The notes: generated by a model from the sequence alone, not told the origin. DNA of 42,570 nucleotides from Bacteroidales bacterium UBA6244 (GCA_002440885.1 DJVY01000121.1:258-42827), one strand, 5' to 3'. Positions 8,293 through 17,315 are shown, numbered from the stretch's first letter. Numbers and translations are program-made.

Positions 8293-10584
8293 TTGGATAT
8301 TGTGGCTGACTTCTTAGATCAACTTAATGAGGAACAACGTAACGCTGTTAAATATGTAGATGGCCCAGTAATGGTGATTGCAGGTGCAGGCTCCGGAAAG
8401 ACACGTGTACTAACCTATCGGCTGGCCTACTTGTTATCAAGAGGTGTTGATCCGTTTAACATGCTGGCGCTGACTTTTACCAATAAAGCAGCCCGTGAAA
8501 TGAAAGACCGGGTACTTTCGTTAATACAAAATGGTGAGGGCCGGAATATCTGGATGGGAACTTTCCATTCGGTCTTTTCAAAAATTCTACGAATCGACGG
8601 CCATCATTTGGGCTATCCTTCCAATTACTCAATCTACGACAGCACGGATAGCAAAAGACTTATTAGACAAATAATCGGCGATTTGCAACTTGACCCCAAG
8701 GCCTACCCCCCCAATTTTGTAGCCGGCAGAATATCCATGGCCAAATCATCGCTATACACTGCAAACCATTATGCCAATGACCCCGATATACAAACTGTTG
8801 ATGAGGCCTCTGGCAAACCGCGAATAAAAGATATTTATCTGGCTTACCAATCCCGGCTTAAAAGAGCAGATGCCATGGATTTCGACGACCTCCTTTTTAA
8901 TACATTTTTACTATTCGAAGGATTTCCCGAAATTCTCTATAAGTACCAGCAGAAGTTCAAATACCTCATGGTTGATGAATACCAGGACACCAACCACGCA
9001 CAATATCTTATTATTAAAAAGCTGGCTGCCAACACTGAGAACATTTGCGTTGTAGGAGATGATGCCCAAAGTATTTATGCTTTTCGTGGAGCCAACATCA
9101 GTAATATGCTCAATTTTAAAAAAGATTATCCTGATGTCAGACTTTTCAGATTGGAGCAGAATTACCGCTCAACCCAAACCATTGTCAACGCAGCCAATCA
9201 GGTGATCACCTATAACAAGGATCAAATTAAAAAAACAGTCTGGACCGAAAATCCTGCTGGCAACCGCATTGGATTAATCAAAGCCTCCAGCGATAATGAA
9301 GAAGGAAACCTGGTGGCAGCGGCCATCTTTGATCAAAAAATGAACAACCAGCTATCGAACAGTTCCTTTGCCATTTTGTACCGAACCAACGCCCAATCCA
9401 GATCTATCGAAGAAGGGCTTAGGAAAAAAAATATCCCCTATCGCATATACGGAGGTTTGTCGTTTTATAATCGTCAGGAAATCAAAGACCTACTATCCTA
9501 TTTCCGGCTTGTGATCAACAACAACGACGACGAAGCACTGCAACGCATTATCAATGTTCCAACCAGAGGCATTGGCAAAACCACGCTGGATAAAATGATC
9601 GTGGCCGGAGATCAGCATAACGTAAGTTTATGGCAGATAGCACTTAACCCTCAGTCTTATGGGGTTGTTTTAAATAGCGGCACATTGCGCAAGATCTCTG
9701 ACTTCACCACCCTTATCAGCAGTTTTGTTGCATTGAACAAGACAAAAGAAGCCTTTGATATGGCCAACTACATAGCCAACACCTCCGGTCTCATCAAGTT
9801 CCTGAAGGAAGACGAAACTCCTGAAAGTATCAGCCGAATTGAAAATATCGAAGAATTGCTCAATGGCATCAAGGAGTTTAGTGAAAAATCGGTCGAAAAT
9901 AATGAAGGGGATTTAACTGACAAAAAGACCTTGAATGAGTTTATGCAAGACGTAGCCCTGCTTACCGATGCTGATAACGATACAGAAGAGGATCACGACA
10001 AGGTGACTTTAATGACCATTCATGCGGCCAAAGGACTTGAATTTCCTCATGTTTTTGTTGTCGGTCTTGAAGAAAATCTTTTCCCATCGATTCAATCGAT
10101 AAGCACCCGTTCGGAACTTGAGGAAGAACGCAGGCTGTTTTACGTGGCCATAACGCGTGCGATGAAACATCTCACGCTGAGCTACGCTGAAAGTCGATAC
10201 CGCTGGGGAAATTTCACCATCACCGAACCAAGTCGGTTTTTGGAGGAGATCGATGATACCCTTATCGACCGACCTAAGGAAACGGGGTTAAACAGACATG
10301 AAAACAGAAGCAGCTTCGGCATGAAACCGAAACAGCAACTTAATCATCGTCCGTTACAACCCTTATCGAAAGACAGTAAACCAAATCAATCTGCTGAAGC
10401 AGCCGCCATCGAAGATATTCAACCAGGCATGGAAGTAGAACACAGCAATTTCGGTCGTGGTCAGGTGATTGAGGTAGAAGGAAATGGCCCCAACAAAAAA
10501 GCCAGCGTGTTTTTTCATGCAGCAGGAAAAAAACAGTTGCTACTTCGTTTTGCTAAACTAACCATCGTTGACAAAAAACAATAA
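8293..10584 (+). CDS. pcrA: UvrD/PcrA-type superfamily 1 DNA helicase
   Basis: 763-residue 3'-5' DNA helicase of the UvrD/PcrA family, acting in nucleotide excision repair, replication restart and removal of RecA filaments. Motifs in order: Walker A AGAGSGKTR at residues 30-38, motif II DEYQDTN, the QNYRSTQTI motif, DKVTLMTIHAAKGLEFPHVF, and motif VI FYVAITRAM. The last about 55 residues (IQPGMEVEHSNFGRGQVIEV onward) form the tudor-like C-terminal domain typical of PcrA, which binds RNA polymerase. No ATG is available: the start is TTG at 8293 or GTG at 8302 (MADFLDQLNEEQ); I cannot tell which. The gene is divergent from rpsL. Confidence 0.93.
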   Translation: MDIVADFLDQLNEEQRNAVKYVDGPVMVIAGAGSGKTRVLTYRLAYLLSRGVDPFNMLALTFTNKAAREMKDRVLSLIQNGEGRNIWMGTFHSVFSKILRIDGHHLGYPSNYSIYDSTDSKRLIRQIIGDLQLDPKAYPPNFVAGRISMAKSSLYTANHYANDPDIQTVDEASGKPRIKDIYLAYQSRLKRADAMDFDDLLFNTFLLFEGFPEILYKYQQKFKYLMVDEYQDTNHAQYLIIKKLAANTENICVVGDDAQSIYAFRGANISNMLNFKKDYPDVRLFRLEQNYRSTQTIVNAANQVITYNKDQIKKTVWTENPAGNRIGLIKASSDNEEGNLVAAAIFDQKMNNQLSNSSFAILYRTNAQSRSIEEGLRKKNIPYRIYGGLSFYNRQEIKDLLSYFRLVINNNDDEALQRIINVPTRGIGKTTLDKMIVAGDQHNVSLWQIALNPQSYGVVLNSGTLRKISDFTTLISSFVALNKTKEAFDMANYIANTSGLIKFLKEDETPESISRIENIEELLNGIKEFSEKSVENNEGDLTDKKTLNEFMQDVALLTDADNDTEEDHDKVTLMTIHAAKGLEFPHVFVVGLEENLFPSIQSISTRSELEEERRLFYVAITRAMKHLTLSYAESRYRWGNFTITEPSRFLEEIDDTLIDRPKETGLNRHENRSSFGMKPKQQLNHRPLQPLSKDSKPNQSAEAAAIEDIQPGMEVEHSNFGRGQVIEVEGNGPNKKASVFFHAAGKKQLLLRFAKLTIVDKKQ

Positions 10585-10689
10585 ATGACACTATATAATA
10601 AGGTGCATTTTTTAGGAATGATGAATCTGGCAAACAACCGACAGCTTTCAACCACCTTTTTGCAACTCGAATGAACTGTTTTCTTTTAT

Positions 10690-10697
10690 TACTTTTG
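10690..10697 (+). promoter_or_regulatory. -7 box upstream of the GldA-like ABC gene
   Basis: TACTTTTG, 20 nt before the ATG at 10717. The nearest TTG (10660-10662) is 27 nt upstream of the box, too far for the usual spacing, so only the -7 element is supported. Confidence 0.5.
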
Positions 10698-10716
10698 CAG
10701 AAATTACATCACAGAC

Positions 10717-11640
10717 ATGATCACTGTTGGAATAAACAACATAACCAAATATTACGGTCAGCAAAAAGCGCTTGACAACATCAGCTTTTCTATTAAGAAA
10801 GGAGAGGTGGTGGGCTTATTAGGGCCAAACGGTGCAGGGAAATCTACCTTAATGAAGATTCTGACGTCCGTTATTCCGCCATCGGCGGGTTTCGCCACCA
10901 TTAATGGCCTGGACGTTCAAAATAACTCACTGGAAATCAGAAAACAAATAGGCTATTTACCTGAGCTTAATCCCTTGTATACAGACATGTATGTGAGAGA
11001 ATACCTCACCTATGTGCACAACAGCTATTCCGGAAAAACAAAGGCGAACCAAGCCGTCGAAGAGGTGATTAAGTTAACAGGTCTGCCGACCGAAAGCAAT
11101 AAAAAAATCGGGCAACTTTCAAAAGGATACCGACAACGTGTCGGGTTGGCTCAAGCGCTAATTCACAATCCTGATGTACTCATCCTGGATGAGCCAACCT
11201 CAGGCCTCGACCCTAACCAATTGATAGAAATCAGAAAAATAATTGCAGATTTAGGCAAACGCAAAACCATACTGCTCAGCACCCACATCATGCAGGAAGT
11301 GGAGGCTTTATGTAGCCGGGTAGTAATTATCGATCATGGGAAAATTGTTGCTGATGACACCCCTTCCAACTTATCGGGCAATTCCGGCCGATCATTTGTA
11401 TACCGTTTGGAGATAAAAGAATCTGTACCTTTTATAGGCAAAGACGACATTCCGGGTGCTGAAAAAGTAGAAAAGCTCAACAACAATACTTGGCTGATCA
11501 CTGCCAAAAAAGGAAACGACATAAGGGAAAACATCTTTAAGTTTGCTGTCCACAAAAGCTACAATGTGTTAGCTTTGTCGCAGGAATCCAGCAAGATGGA
11601 AGATATTTTCCACAGGTTGACTCAAGAAAAGCTGGAATAA
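10717..11640 (+). CDS. gldA: ABC transporter ATP-binding protein, GldA-like
   Basis: 307-residue ATPase subunit of an ABC exporter. Walker A GPNGAGKS is at residues 36-43, the signature LSKGYRQR at 134-141, and Walker B LILDEP at 155-160, with DPNQ D-loop and STHIMQEVEALC switch region. The sequence VVGLLGPNGAGKSTLMKI, YLPELNPLYTDMYVREYL and the roughly 90-residue C-terminal extension resemble GldA, the ATPase of the GldAFG complex needed for gliding in Flavobacterium. In non-gliding Bacteroidota the same family occurs with unknown cargo. No GldF or GldG permease gene lies next to it, so the partner must be elsewhere and the gliding role is only suggested. Confidence 0.75.
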   Translation: MITVGINNITKYYGQQKALDNISFSIKKGEVVGLLGPNGAGKSTLMKILTSVIPPSAGFATINGLDVQNNSLEIRKQIGYLPELNPLYTDMYVREYLTYVHNSYSGKTKANQAVEEVIKLTGLPTESNKKIGQLSKGYRQRVGLAQALIHNPDVLILDEPTSGLDPNQLIEIRKIIADLGKRKTILLSTHIMQEVEALCSRVVIIDHGKIVADDTPSNLSGNSGRSFVYRLEIKESVPFIGKDDIPGAEKVEKLNNNTWLITAKKGNDIRENIFKFAVHKSYNVLALSQESSKMEDIFHRLTQEKLE

Positions 11641-11725
11641 AGAGAATGAAACTATTGACATTTAAAGATCACAATTATTATAATCAACCAAATTTACCGA
11701 ACTAGGTCACGACCATTTTATTAAC

Positions 11726-11733
11726 TATTTTTG
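11726..11733 (+). promoter_or_regulatory. -7 box upstream of the ACP-KASIII-SDR genes
   Basis: TATTTTTG, 15 nt before the ATG at 11749. No TTG is visible at 19-21 nt upstream. It would make the acyl carrier protein the first gene of its own transcript, separate from the ABC gene. Confidence 0.5.
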
Positions 11734-11748
11734 CTCAAAATTTAAACA

Positions 11749-11991
11749 ATGAACATCAACGACTTTATTTTAAAAGTAGAAGCCGAATTCGAAGATCTCG
11801 AGCCCGGATCACTCACTCCCGAAACTATTTTGAAGGAAGCCTTTACCTGGGATTCGGTGAACGCCCTTATTTTTCTTGCGCACGTTAACGTTGAATACGA
11901 TGTTGAACTAAGCGCCAACGAACTCATTGAAGCCAACACCATTCAAGATTTATACAATTTAGTTGAAGTGAAAGTAATTAACAAAGGATAA
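11749..11991 (+). CDS. acyl carrier protein
   Basis: 80-residue acidic, helical acyl carrier protein. The phosphopantetheine attachment site is Ser36 in TWDSVNALIF, where WDSV replaces the DSLD/DSLD-like motif of fatty-acid ACP. The flanking helices (ILKVEAEFEDLEPGSL and VELSANELIEANTIQDLYN) fit the four-helix ACP fold. The gene's TAA is followed directly by the ATG of the KASIII gene, so the two are translated together. The motif differs from housekeeping AcpP, and the genes next to it are pathway-specific, so I infer a dedicated carrier for an acyl group made by the next two genes and used locally, rather than bulk fatty-acid synthesis. Confidence 0.85.
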   Translation: MNINDFILKVEAEFEDLEPGSLTPETILKEAFTWDSVNALIFLAHVNVEYDVELSANELIEANTIQDLYNLVEVKVINKG

Positions 11992-13059
11992 ATGGCCACT
12001 TTTTCCGTTCCTGACATCAAAATTTCTGGTATCGCAGCATGTGTACCTGAGGACATTTACTTCAACGAAAACTATGATTGGATAGAAGAGAAGGAACGGA
12101 AAACCCTTATAAAAACGATTGGTGTAAGCCAAAAGCGCCATGCCCGCCAAGGAACCACCACGGCTGATCTTTGCTATGACGCAGGGATTGAATTAATTAG
12201 GCTGCTCGAATGGAACCCGACTGACATTGAGTTGATCATTTTTGTTTCGCAATCACGCGACTACATCATTCCGGCAACAGCAGGTTTGTTGCAGCATAAA
12301 ATGGGCATGACTCATCAAACCATTGCCTTTGATATAGGGCTGGGCTGTTCGGGTTATGTTTACGGACTTTCGGTCATCGGCAGCATGATGTCGACAGGAA
12401 AAATAAAAAAAGCACTCTTGTTTACAGGGGATATTTCCACCCTCAACACTTCGTTTCGCGACAAAAGTGCCTTCCCTCTTTTTGGTGATGCCGGAACAGC
12501 CACCGCTATTGAGCTCGATTCCAACGCGAAACCCATGGTCTTCAACCTCCAGACTGATGGCTCCGGTTACGATGCCATCATCATACCCGATGGAGGCATA
12601 AGGAACTTTGCCGATAAGGATACATCCTTCGAATACCACAAAATAAGTGATGGCATCTACCGAAACGGTTTTAATATCGCTTTAGACGGCATTAAAGTAT
12701 TTAACTTCTCTTTACGTGAGGTGAAGAAAAACATCAACAACCTGTTGGCTGACAGCGGCCTGACACTAGATCAAATAGATTTTATTGTACTCCATCAGGC
12801 CAACAAACTAATGAATGAAACCATCCGAAAGCAGTTAAAACAACCTGAGGAGAAAGTGCCGTTATCGCTTGAAGAATATGGCAACACAAGTTCGGCCTCT
12901 ATCCCACTCACCATGGTAACCCAACTTGGCAGCGAACTCGAAAAGAGTAAAAAAACACTGCTGCTATCAGGTTTTGGTGTCGGCCTTTCATGGGGATCTG
13001 TCGTCCTTGAAATCGATCACATACAGTGCCCTTCCATACTGATTCACCCAAATTCGTAA
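11992..13059 (+). CDS. 3-oxoacyl-ACP synthase III (KASIII/FabH-like)
   Basis: 355-residue thiolase-fold condensing enzyme that joins an acyl-CoA starter to malonyl-ACP. The catalytic triad is complete: Cys119 in FDIGLGCSGYVYG, His268 in VLHQANK and Asn298 in EYGNTSSAS. The C-terminal GFGVGLSWGSVVLEI also fits FabH. FabH-like proteins outside fatty-acid operons often prime short acyl chains for sugar, pigment or natural-product pathways; the abutting ACP and the following reductase support that here. A product such as acetoacetyl-ACP is plausible but the starter cannot be read from sequence. The gene follows the ACP with no gap and precedes the reductase by 4 nt. Confidence 0.88.
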   Translation: MATFSVPDIKISGIAACVPEDIYFNENYDWIEEKERKTLIKTIGVSQKRHARQGTTTADLCYDAGIELIRLLEWNPTDIELIIFVSQSRDYIIPATAGLLQHKMGMTHQTIAFDIGLGCSGYVYGLSVIGSMMSTGKIKKALLFTGDISTLNTSFRDKSAFPLFGDAGTATAIELDSNAKPMVFNLQTDGSGYDAIIIPDGGIRNFADKDTSFEYHKISDGIYRNGFNIALDGIKVFNFSLREVKKNINNLLADSGLTLDQIDFIVLHQANKLMNETIRKQLKQPEEKVPLSLEEYGNTSSASIPLTMVTQLGSELEKSKKTLLLSGFGVGLSWGSVVLEIDHIQCPSILIHPNS

Positions 13060-13063
13060 ACCA

Positions 13064-13813
13064 ATGGGCTTTTGCAATTTACACGGAAAAACCATGCTAA
13101 TCACCGGAGCCTCCTCCGGAATTGGACAAGAAACCGCCATACTGGCTGCTAGTTTAGGGGCAAGCGTAATTCTGGCAGGCCGCAATCATGATCGGCTTAA
13201 CCAAACGCATTCCATGATGGAAGGAAATAGCCACACGATATTCGCCGGTGATTTAACGAATGAAGAAGCCATTTATGCTTTGGCTGCTCAGTGTCAACAA
13301 ATTGATGGTCTCGTGCACGGGGCAGGTATTGTTGGCCCAACTCCAGCCAAATTTATCCGCCAACAAGATATTAATCAACTACTTCGTATTAATTTTGAAA
13401 TTCCCGTGTTGCTCACCTCACGGCTCCTCTTGTTAAAGAAAATCCGTAATAACGCCAGCATCGTCTTCCTTTCGACAATTGCAACCCGATCACCCTATTT
13501 TGGCGGATCATTATACACCAGTGCCAAAGCCGGTTTAGAAGCCTATTCACGATCGCTCGCCCTCGAACTTGTTAAGCCCGGAATTCGGGCCAACTGTTTG
13601 CTGCCGGGGCTCGTGAACACACCACTCATCAACAATCCGGCGCAGGAAGGCCAGATGGAAATGGTGGAAGAATCGTTGCAACGCTATCTTAAAAAATACC
13701 CGATGGGAATGGGTGAACCCATCGATGTTGCCAACACCATCATTTTCTTACTATCCGATGAATCAAGATGGATATCAGGCACTTCAATACCTATGGGTAG
13801 CGTCATTCAATGA
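13064..13813 (+). CDS. short-chain dehydrogenase/reductase, probably 3-oxoacyl-ACP reductase-like
   Basis: 249-residue classical SDR with Rossmann motif TGASSGIG at residues 14-21 and catalytic residues Ser137 (FLSTIA), Tyr151 and Lys155 (YTSAK). The usual NNAG motif is HGAG (residues 85-88), a mild departure. RANCLLPGLVNTPL and the C-terminal SDESRWISGTSIPM are typical of FabG-like enzymes. Its position 4 nt after the KASIII gene suggests that it reduces the 3-oxoacyl-ACP made by the preceding pair to 3-hydroxyacyl-ACP. An alternative is action on a sugar or other carbonyl; the neighbourhood favours the acyl substrate. Confidence 0.8.
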   Translation: MGFCNLHGKTMLITGASSGIGQETAILAASLGASVILAGRNHDRLNQTHSMMEGNSHTIFAGDLTNEEAIYALAAQCQQIDGLVHGAGIVGPTPAKFIRQQDINQLLRINFEIPVLLTSRLLLLKKIRNNASIVFLSTIATRSPYFGGSLYTSAKAGLEAYSRSLALELVKPGIRANCLLPGLVNTPLINNPAQEGQMEMVEESLQRYLKKYPMGMGEPIDVANTIIFLLSDESRWISGTSIPMGSVIQ

Positions 13814-13830
13814 TGTTCAAAAAAAACCAC

Positions 13831-13838
13831 TATTTTTG
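13831..13838 (+). promoter_or_regulatory. -7 box upstream of the GT2 gene
   Basis: TATTTTTG lies between the reductase stop and the glycosyltransferase ATG (13858). It may give the glycosyltransferase its own transcript in addition to read-through. No convincing -33 element. Confidence 0.4.
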
Positions 13839-13857
13839 AGCCATAATAACAAAAGTC

Positions 13858-14778
13858 ATGGAAAAAGATTTTTCAGTTGTGATTCCTGTCTTTAATGGGG
13901 CAGATACACTTATTCGCCTTTTCGAAAGATTAAAATCTTTTTTCGAAACAATTCAACATAGTTTTGAGGTGATTTTTGTGGAAGACGGGGGACAAGATAA
14001 CAGTTGGGAAATTTTAGTAGAGCTCAAAAAACAATACCCCGACCAGGTGATCGCCATCAAACTCGACCGCAATTTTGGCCAGCACAACGCCATCCTCTGT
14101 GGATTTGGCTTTGCAAAAGGAAAACAGATCATTACCATCGACGATGACCTACAGAATCCACCCGAGGAGATAGCTAAACTCATCCAAACAGCGAAAAAAG
14201 AAAAAAGCGTGGTTACTTATGGCATTTATGCCAAAAAACAACACTCGACCACACGCAACCTCTTGAGCAAAACTGTAAAAACATCTTCCAAGCTCTTTCA
14301 CAACGGTGCAGGAAACGGGTCATCCTTCCGCTTAATCGACAAGTTTCTTGTGGAGAAAATTCTTGCCCATCAGGTGAGCTTCATATTCATCGATGAAATA
14401 ATCCATTGGTACACTGATAAAATATCCTTTGTGATTGTAGAACACAAAAAAAGAGAAAACAACCAATCAGGATATGGTCCGTTTCGCTTGTTTATGCTTG
14501 CTGCCAACCTGACCTATTTTTATTCTAACATACCACTTAAAATAATGGTATACAGCGGATTCATCATTTCATTTCTGTCGTTTCTGCTGGCCATCAAATT
14601 TATTGTTCAGAAACTATTTTTCGATGTGCCTCTGGGATATACCTCTGTGATTGTTACCATTTTATTCTCAACAAGCATCATTGTATTCAGTTTGGGAGTG
14701 ATAGGTGGCTATTTGAGCCGTATACAAACTGTGCAGAACAAAAAACCTCCGTTCCATATCTCAAAAGTGCTTGATTGA
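13858..14778 (+). CDS. family 2 glycosyltransferase with two C-terminal membrane segments
   Basis: 306-residue GT2 enzyme of the DPM1/ArnC/GtrB type. The GT-A domain has VVIPVFNGADTL near the start, the VEDGGQDNSW nucleotide-sugar loop and the DDD motif at residues 95-97 (TIDDDLQNPPEE). Two hydrophobic segments at about 232-255 and 264-288 anchor it in the inner membrane. Such enzymes usually transfer a sugar from a nucleotide donor to undecaprenyl phosphate, producing a lipid-linked sugar for transfer outside the cytoplasm. It follows the ACP-KASIII-SDR genes, and I infer that it loads the sugar decorated by this region onto a lipid carrier; donor and acceptor are not shown. Confidence 0.85.
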   Translation: MEKDFSVVIPVFNGADTLIRLFERLKSFFETIQHSFEVIFVEDGGQDNSWEILVELKKQYPDQVIAIKLDRNFGQHNAILCGFGFAKGKQIITIDDDLQNPPEEIAKLIQTAKKEKSVVTYGIYAKKQHSTTRNLLSKTVKTSSKLFHNGAGNGSSFRLIDKFLVEKILAHQVSFIFIDEIIHWYTDKISFVIVEHKKRENNQSGYGPFRLFMLAANLTYFYSNIPLKIMVYSGFIISFLSFLLAIKFIVQKLFFDVPLGYTSVIVTILFSTSIIVFSLGVIGGYLSRIQTVQNKKPPFHISKVLD

Positions 14779-14818
14779 CGAAAACACCATTGGCCATACA
14801 ACCATGTGGTAACCAAGG

Positions 14819-15892
14819 CTACAAGTCGCTAAATCCGGTAAGTTTTTTTGGGTTAAAAATTTTCAAATAAGCCTTGGCGACCTTGAGAGGCCATCTGCTC
14901 AAAATCCGTTCGCGCCATTGATAAGGAAATCTGTCTACAATCTTTGTAAGTAACCTGAGTTTCCAGGCAATCACAACACCCGGAAAAGCAAGCAATTGAA
15001 TGCCCCAACCCGGTTTTTTATAATCACGTTGATAGCCTGCCAGCTCTGCATATTTTCCTGCGGCAGCATCCGCAATCTTAATTTGCCTGACACTCAATTC
15101 CTTTTTGTACACCCCTATTTTATCCGGATTAATTTTTTTAAACAGACTTGAATGGAATTTCTTAAAAACATCCGAGTTTATTAGCTCAACAGCGGTGTCG
15201 GCTTGTTTATAAAACTCAAAAATGTCCGGATCGAAAGGAACACCTGTGAAAAGGCACAACCGTTTCATTTCCTTTTCGGGATTACGCACCAAATCTTCGT
15301 AATTGATTTCCAAGTGCGTGTTGGGGTATTTGTTTTTCATTTTTCGGAAATGCATTACAAACAACCGCCATTTAAAAACAACCAATGAAACTATTGGAAG
15401 CTCAAAATCCACATTACGAACCGACACAAAATGATCGCGGTAATCACGAATGATATGAATGAATTTAGCTTCCGGAAAAATTTCACTCAACAATTTTGTA
15501 TAGATGGTATACCCCGGGTTTTTATCACCAATAAACAGAATTTCCTTCTTTGGGTAAATCGACTGATATTCGAGATATACAGCCTTGCACAACTCACCGT
15601 AAGTATGATGTCCAACAAAGGGTGTTAACGCTTCCTGCAACTGCAAATCAGGTATTTTCCAAGTATTAAAGAGCCACTGCCGGCTAATATCATCAACGAA
15701 AGCCTTTACAAGTTCATTTGTCCAGAAGGTTATTTTCCCGTAGCGTGAGTAAAGGTTTACAATAAACTGCGATTCGGGGGGAACCACCACATGTGGATTG
15801 GCATCAAATAACGTACGCAGCAGGGTCGTCCCTGATCTGGGTCGTCCCACGATAAAGAAAAAAGGAATTTCATTGAGATCATTCATCATCAA
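14819..15892 (-). CDS. PAPS-dependent sulfotransferase family protein
   Basis: 357-residue cytosolic-type sulfotransferase fold. The 5'-phosphosulfate-binding loop is VGRPRSGTTLLRTLFDANP at residues 15-33, and the 3'-phosphate-binding segment is HIIRDYRDHFVSVRN at 146-160. These are the two diagnostic PAPS contacts. The family moves a sulfo group from PAPS to a hydroxyl or amine of a sugar, lipid or small molecule. It starts 11 nt after the radical SAM gene and shares its transcript. An APS kinase gene lies 2.3 kb to the right, so donor and user of PAPS are encoded in one region. The acceptor is unknown. Confidence 0.85.
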   Translation of the reverse strand: MMMNDLNEIPFFFIVGRPRSGTTLLRTLFDANPHVVVPPESQFIVNLYSRYGKITFWTNELVKAFVDDISRQWLFNTWKIPDLQLQEALTPFVGHHTYGELCKAVYLEYQSIYPKKEILFIGDKNPGYTIYTKLLSEIFPEAKFIHIIRDYRDHFVSVRNVDFELPIVSLVVFKWRLFVMHFRKMKNKYPNTHLEINYEDLVRNPEKEMKRLCLFTGVPFDPDIFEFYKQADTAVELINSDVFKKFHSSLFKKINPDKIGVYKKELSVRQIKIADAAAGKYAELAGYQRDYKKPGWGIQLLAFPGVVIAWKLRLLTKIVDRFPYQWRERILSRWPLKVAKAYLKIFNPKKLTGFSDL

Positions 15893-15903
15893 TCGTCTGA
15901 TAA

Positions 15904-17289
15904 TTATTCGGTGGCACCCAGACCACCTAGCATTTTGTTTATATCAAGGGGAGCACGTTTGCTACCAAAAGCCGTGTTGTGCCGTTCCATATTTGAAGTA
16001 AGCGCCCAGGCAGCAGCCTTTGCACTTTTAGTGGCTTTCAGCGTCTTAAGCATCTTTCGGTAAAGCGTTTTCTCGTTCCACATTTTCTCCCAACACACAT
16101 GCATCGTATCCATCAATTCATCAGGCGACATCAGTTTTGGCTTATGAATGACTTCAAGAAAATGATAGTGTTTCCAATCTTCAGGAAAACTGGTGAAAAG
16201 CAAGCGGTTTTCTTTATCAAGCCTATCGAATAGGCGTGTACCCGGCAAAGGGGTAATAATGGTAGCCTGCATGGCATCGATTCCTGAATTAATGGCATAG
16301 TTTGCTCTGTTAATCAGGTCTTCAGGAGTGTCAGAATCTAGTCCAAAAACCAATGCGCCAAGCACGCCGATACCATGAGCATGAATTTTTGCAAAAGCTT
16401 CTTCGTAATGATCTACTCCTATTTTCAGGTTCATTTTTTTATTGGTTTCCTTCAGCTGCTCAACCTTTTCCGATTCAATACCTATCAGAATCATCTTGCA
16501 TCCGCTGGCAGCGGCATACTTCAACACCTCTTCGTTGTCGGCAATATTTAACGACGCCTGACAATACCAATCCATTTTTATCCCCCGCTCTATCATTCCC
16601 TTAAACAAACTTACGGCACGTTGAGCCGACGACTTGCTGTAACCAATCAGGTTATCATCAACAAAAAACAGATGATCGGCCTTTATTGACTCCAACTCAT
16701 CAAGTACATCTTCCACTGGTCGTTGGCGGTAATGATTCCCATTAAATGTATGGACAGAGCAGAAGTCGCAGTTCATCGGGCATCCTCTCGTGGTTTGAAT
16801 ATTGGCATAGGAATAACCCGGATGAAACAAGTCGCGACGTGGTATGGGGGCATTTTCCAATGACAAGAGGTCGCCATGATATTGACGTTTCAGTTCATTC
16901 TTTTCAAAATCAGCTAACACCTGAGCCCAAACCCCTTCGGCCTCACCAACCACAATGGAGTCAGCGTATTTTAGCGCTTCCTCAGGGCGCATGCTTACAT
17001 GAATCCCCCCCAGAACAGTTTTAATTCCCCTTTCGCGGTAAATGGCAGCTATCTCATAAGCCCTGTAAGCTGCTGATGTTAAGGCTGTAATCCCAACAAA
17101 ATCTACAGCTTTGTATTGGAACACTTCAAAATTTTCATCATGAATCTCAATGTCCCAGTCATCAGGGGTCAGTCCTGCAATAATCCCCAATCCCAATGGT
17201 GGCGAAATCGTTGACGTATCAAATAGCGCATCTCGTTTATACGGATGCAACGGATTGATGAGCAATAATTTTTTCTTTCGGTTTTCCAT
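15904..17289 (-). CDS. B12-binding domain radical SAM protein
   Basis: 461-residue protein with an N-terminal cobalamin-binding-like Rossmann domain (about residues 8-140, with ISPPLGLGIIAGL and VLGGIHVSMRPEEAL) and a radical SAM domain. The [4Fe-4S] cysteines are Cys170, Cys174 and Cys177 in TTRGCPMNCDFC. A C-terminal region of about 100 residues follows. Relatives perform C-methylation, ring rearrangement or other radical chemistry on lipids, tetrapyrroles and natural products (for example HpnP, BchE), so the exact reaction cannot be assigned. It precedes the sulfotransferase by 11 nt, suggesting both act on one product. The start at 17289 agrees with the -7 box at 17308-17315. Confidence 0.85.
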   Translation of the reverse strand: MENRKKKLLLINPLHPYKRDALFDTSTISPPLGLGIIAGLTPDDWDIEIHDENFEVFQYKAVDFVGITALTSAAYRAYEIAAIYRERGIKTVLGGIHVSMRPEEALKYADSIVVGEAEGVWAQVLADFEKNELKRQYHGDLLSLENAPIPRRDLFHPGYSYANIQTTRGCPMNCDFCSVHTFNGNHYRQRPVEDVLDELESIKADHLFFVDDNLIGYSKSSAQRAVSLFKGMIERGIKMDWYCQASLNIADNEEVLKYAAASGCKMILIGIESEKVEQLKETNKKMNLKIGVDHYEEAFAKIHAHGIGVLGALVFGLDSDTPEDLINRANYAINSGIDAMQATIITPLPGTRLFDRLDKENRLLFTSFPEDWKHYHFLEVIHKPKLMSPDELMDTMHVCWEKMWNEKTLYRKMLKTLKATKSAKAAAWALTSNMERHNTAFGSKRAPLDINKMLGGLGATE

Positions 17290-17307
17290 CTACATAGTAC
17301 AATTGGG

Positions 17308-17315
17308 CAAAAGTA
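17308..17315 (-). promoter_or_regulatory. -7 box upstream of the radical SAM-sulfotransferase operon
   Basis: Minus strand TACTTTTG, giving transcription near 17302 and a leader of about 13 nt. A TTTTC lies about 20 nt upstream in place of a perfect -33 TTTG. It is divergent from the box at 17449-17456. Confidence 0.5.

Noticed and set aside
7985..8317. 110-codon plus-strand frame upstream of pcrA
   Set aside because: Low-complexity, Phe/Asn-rich translation, overlaps the pcrA start in another frame, and covers the minus-strand promoter and leader of rpsL.
10717..11640. Treating the ABC gene as part of the LPS export machinery
   Set aside because: Its motifs and C-terminal extension match GldA-like exporters; the true LptB lies at 27520-28269.
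12253..12639. 128-codon minus-strand frame inside the KASIII gene
   Set aside because: Antisense to conserved catalytic sequence and without recognisable motifs or promoter.
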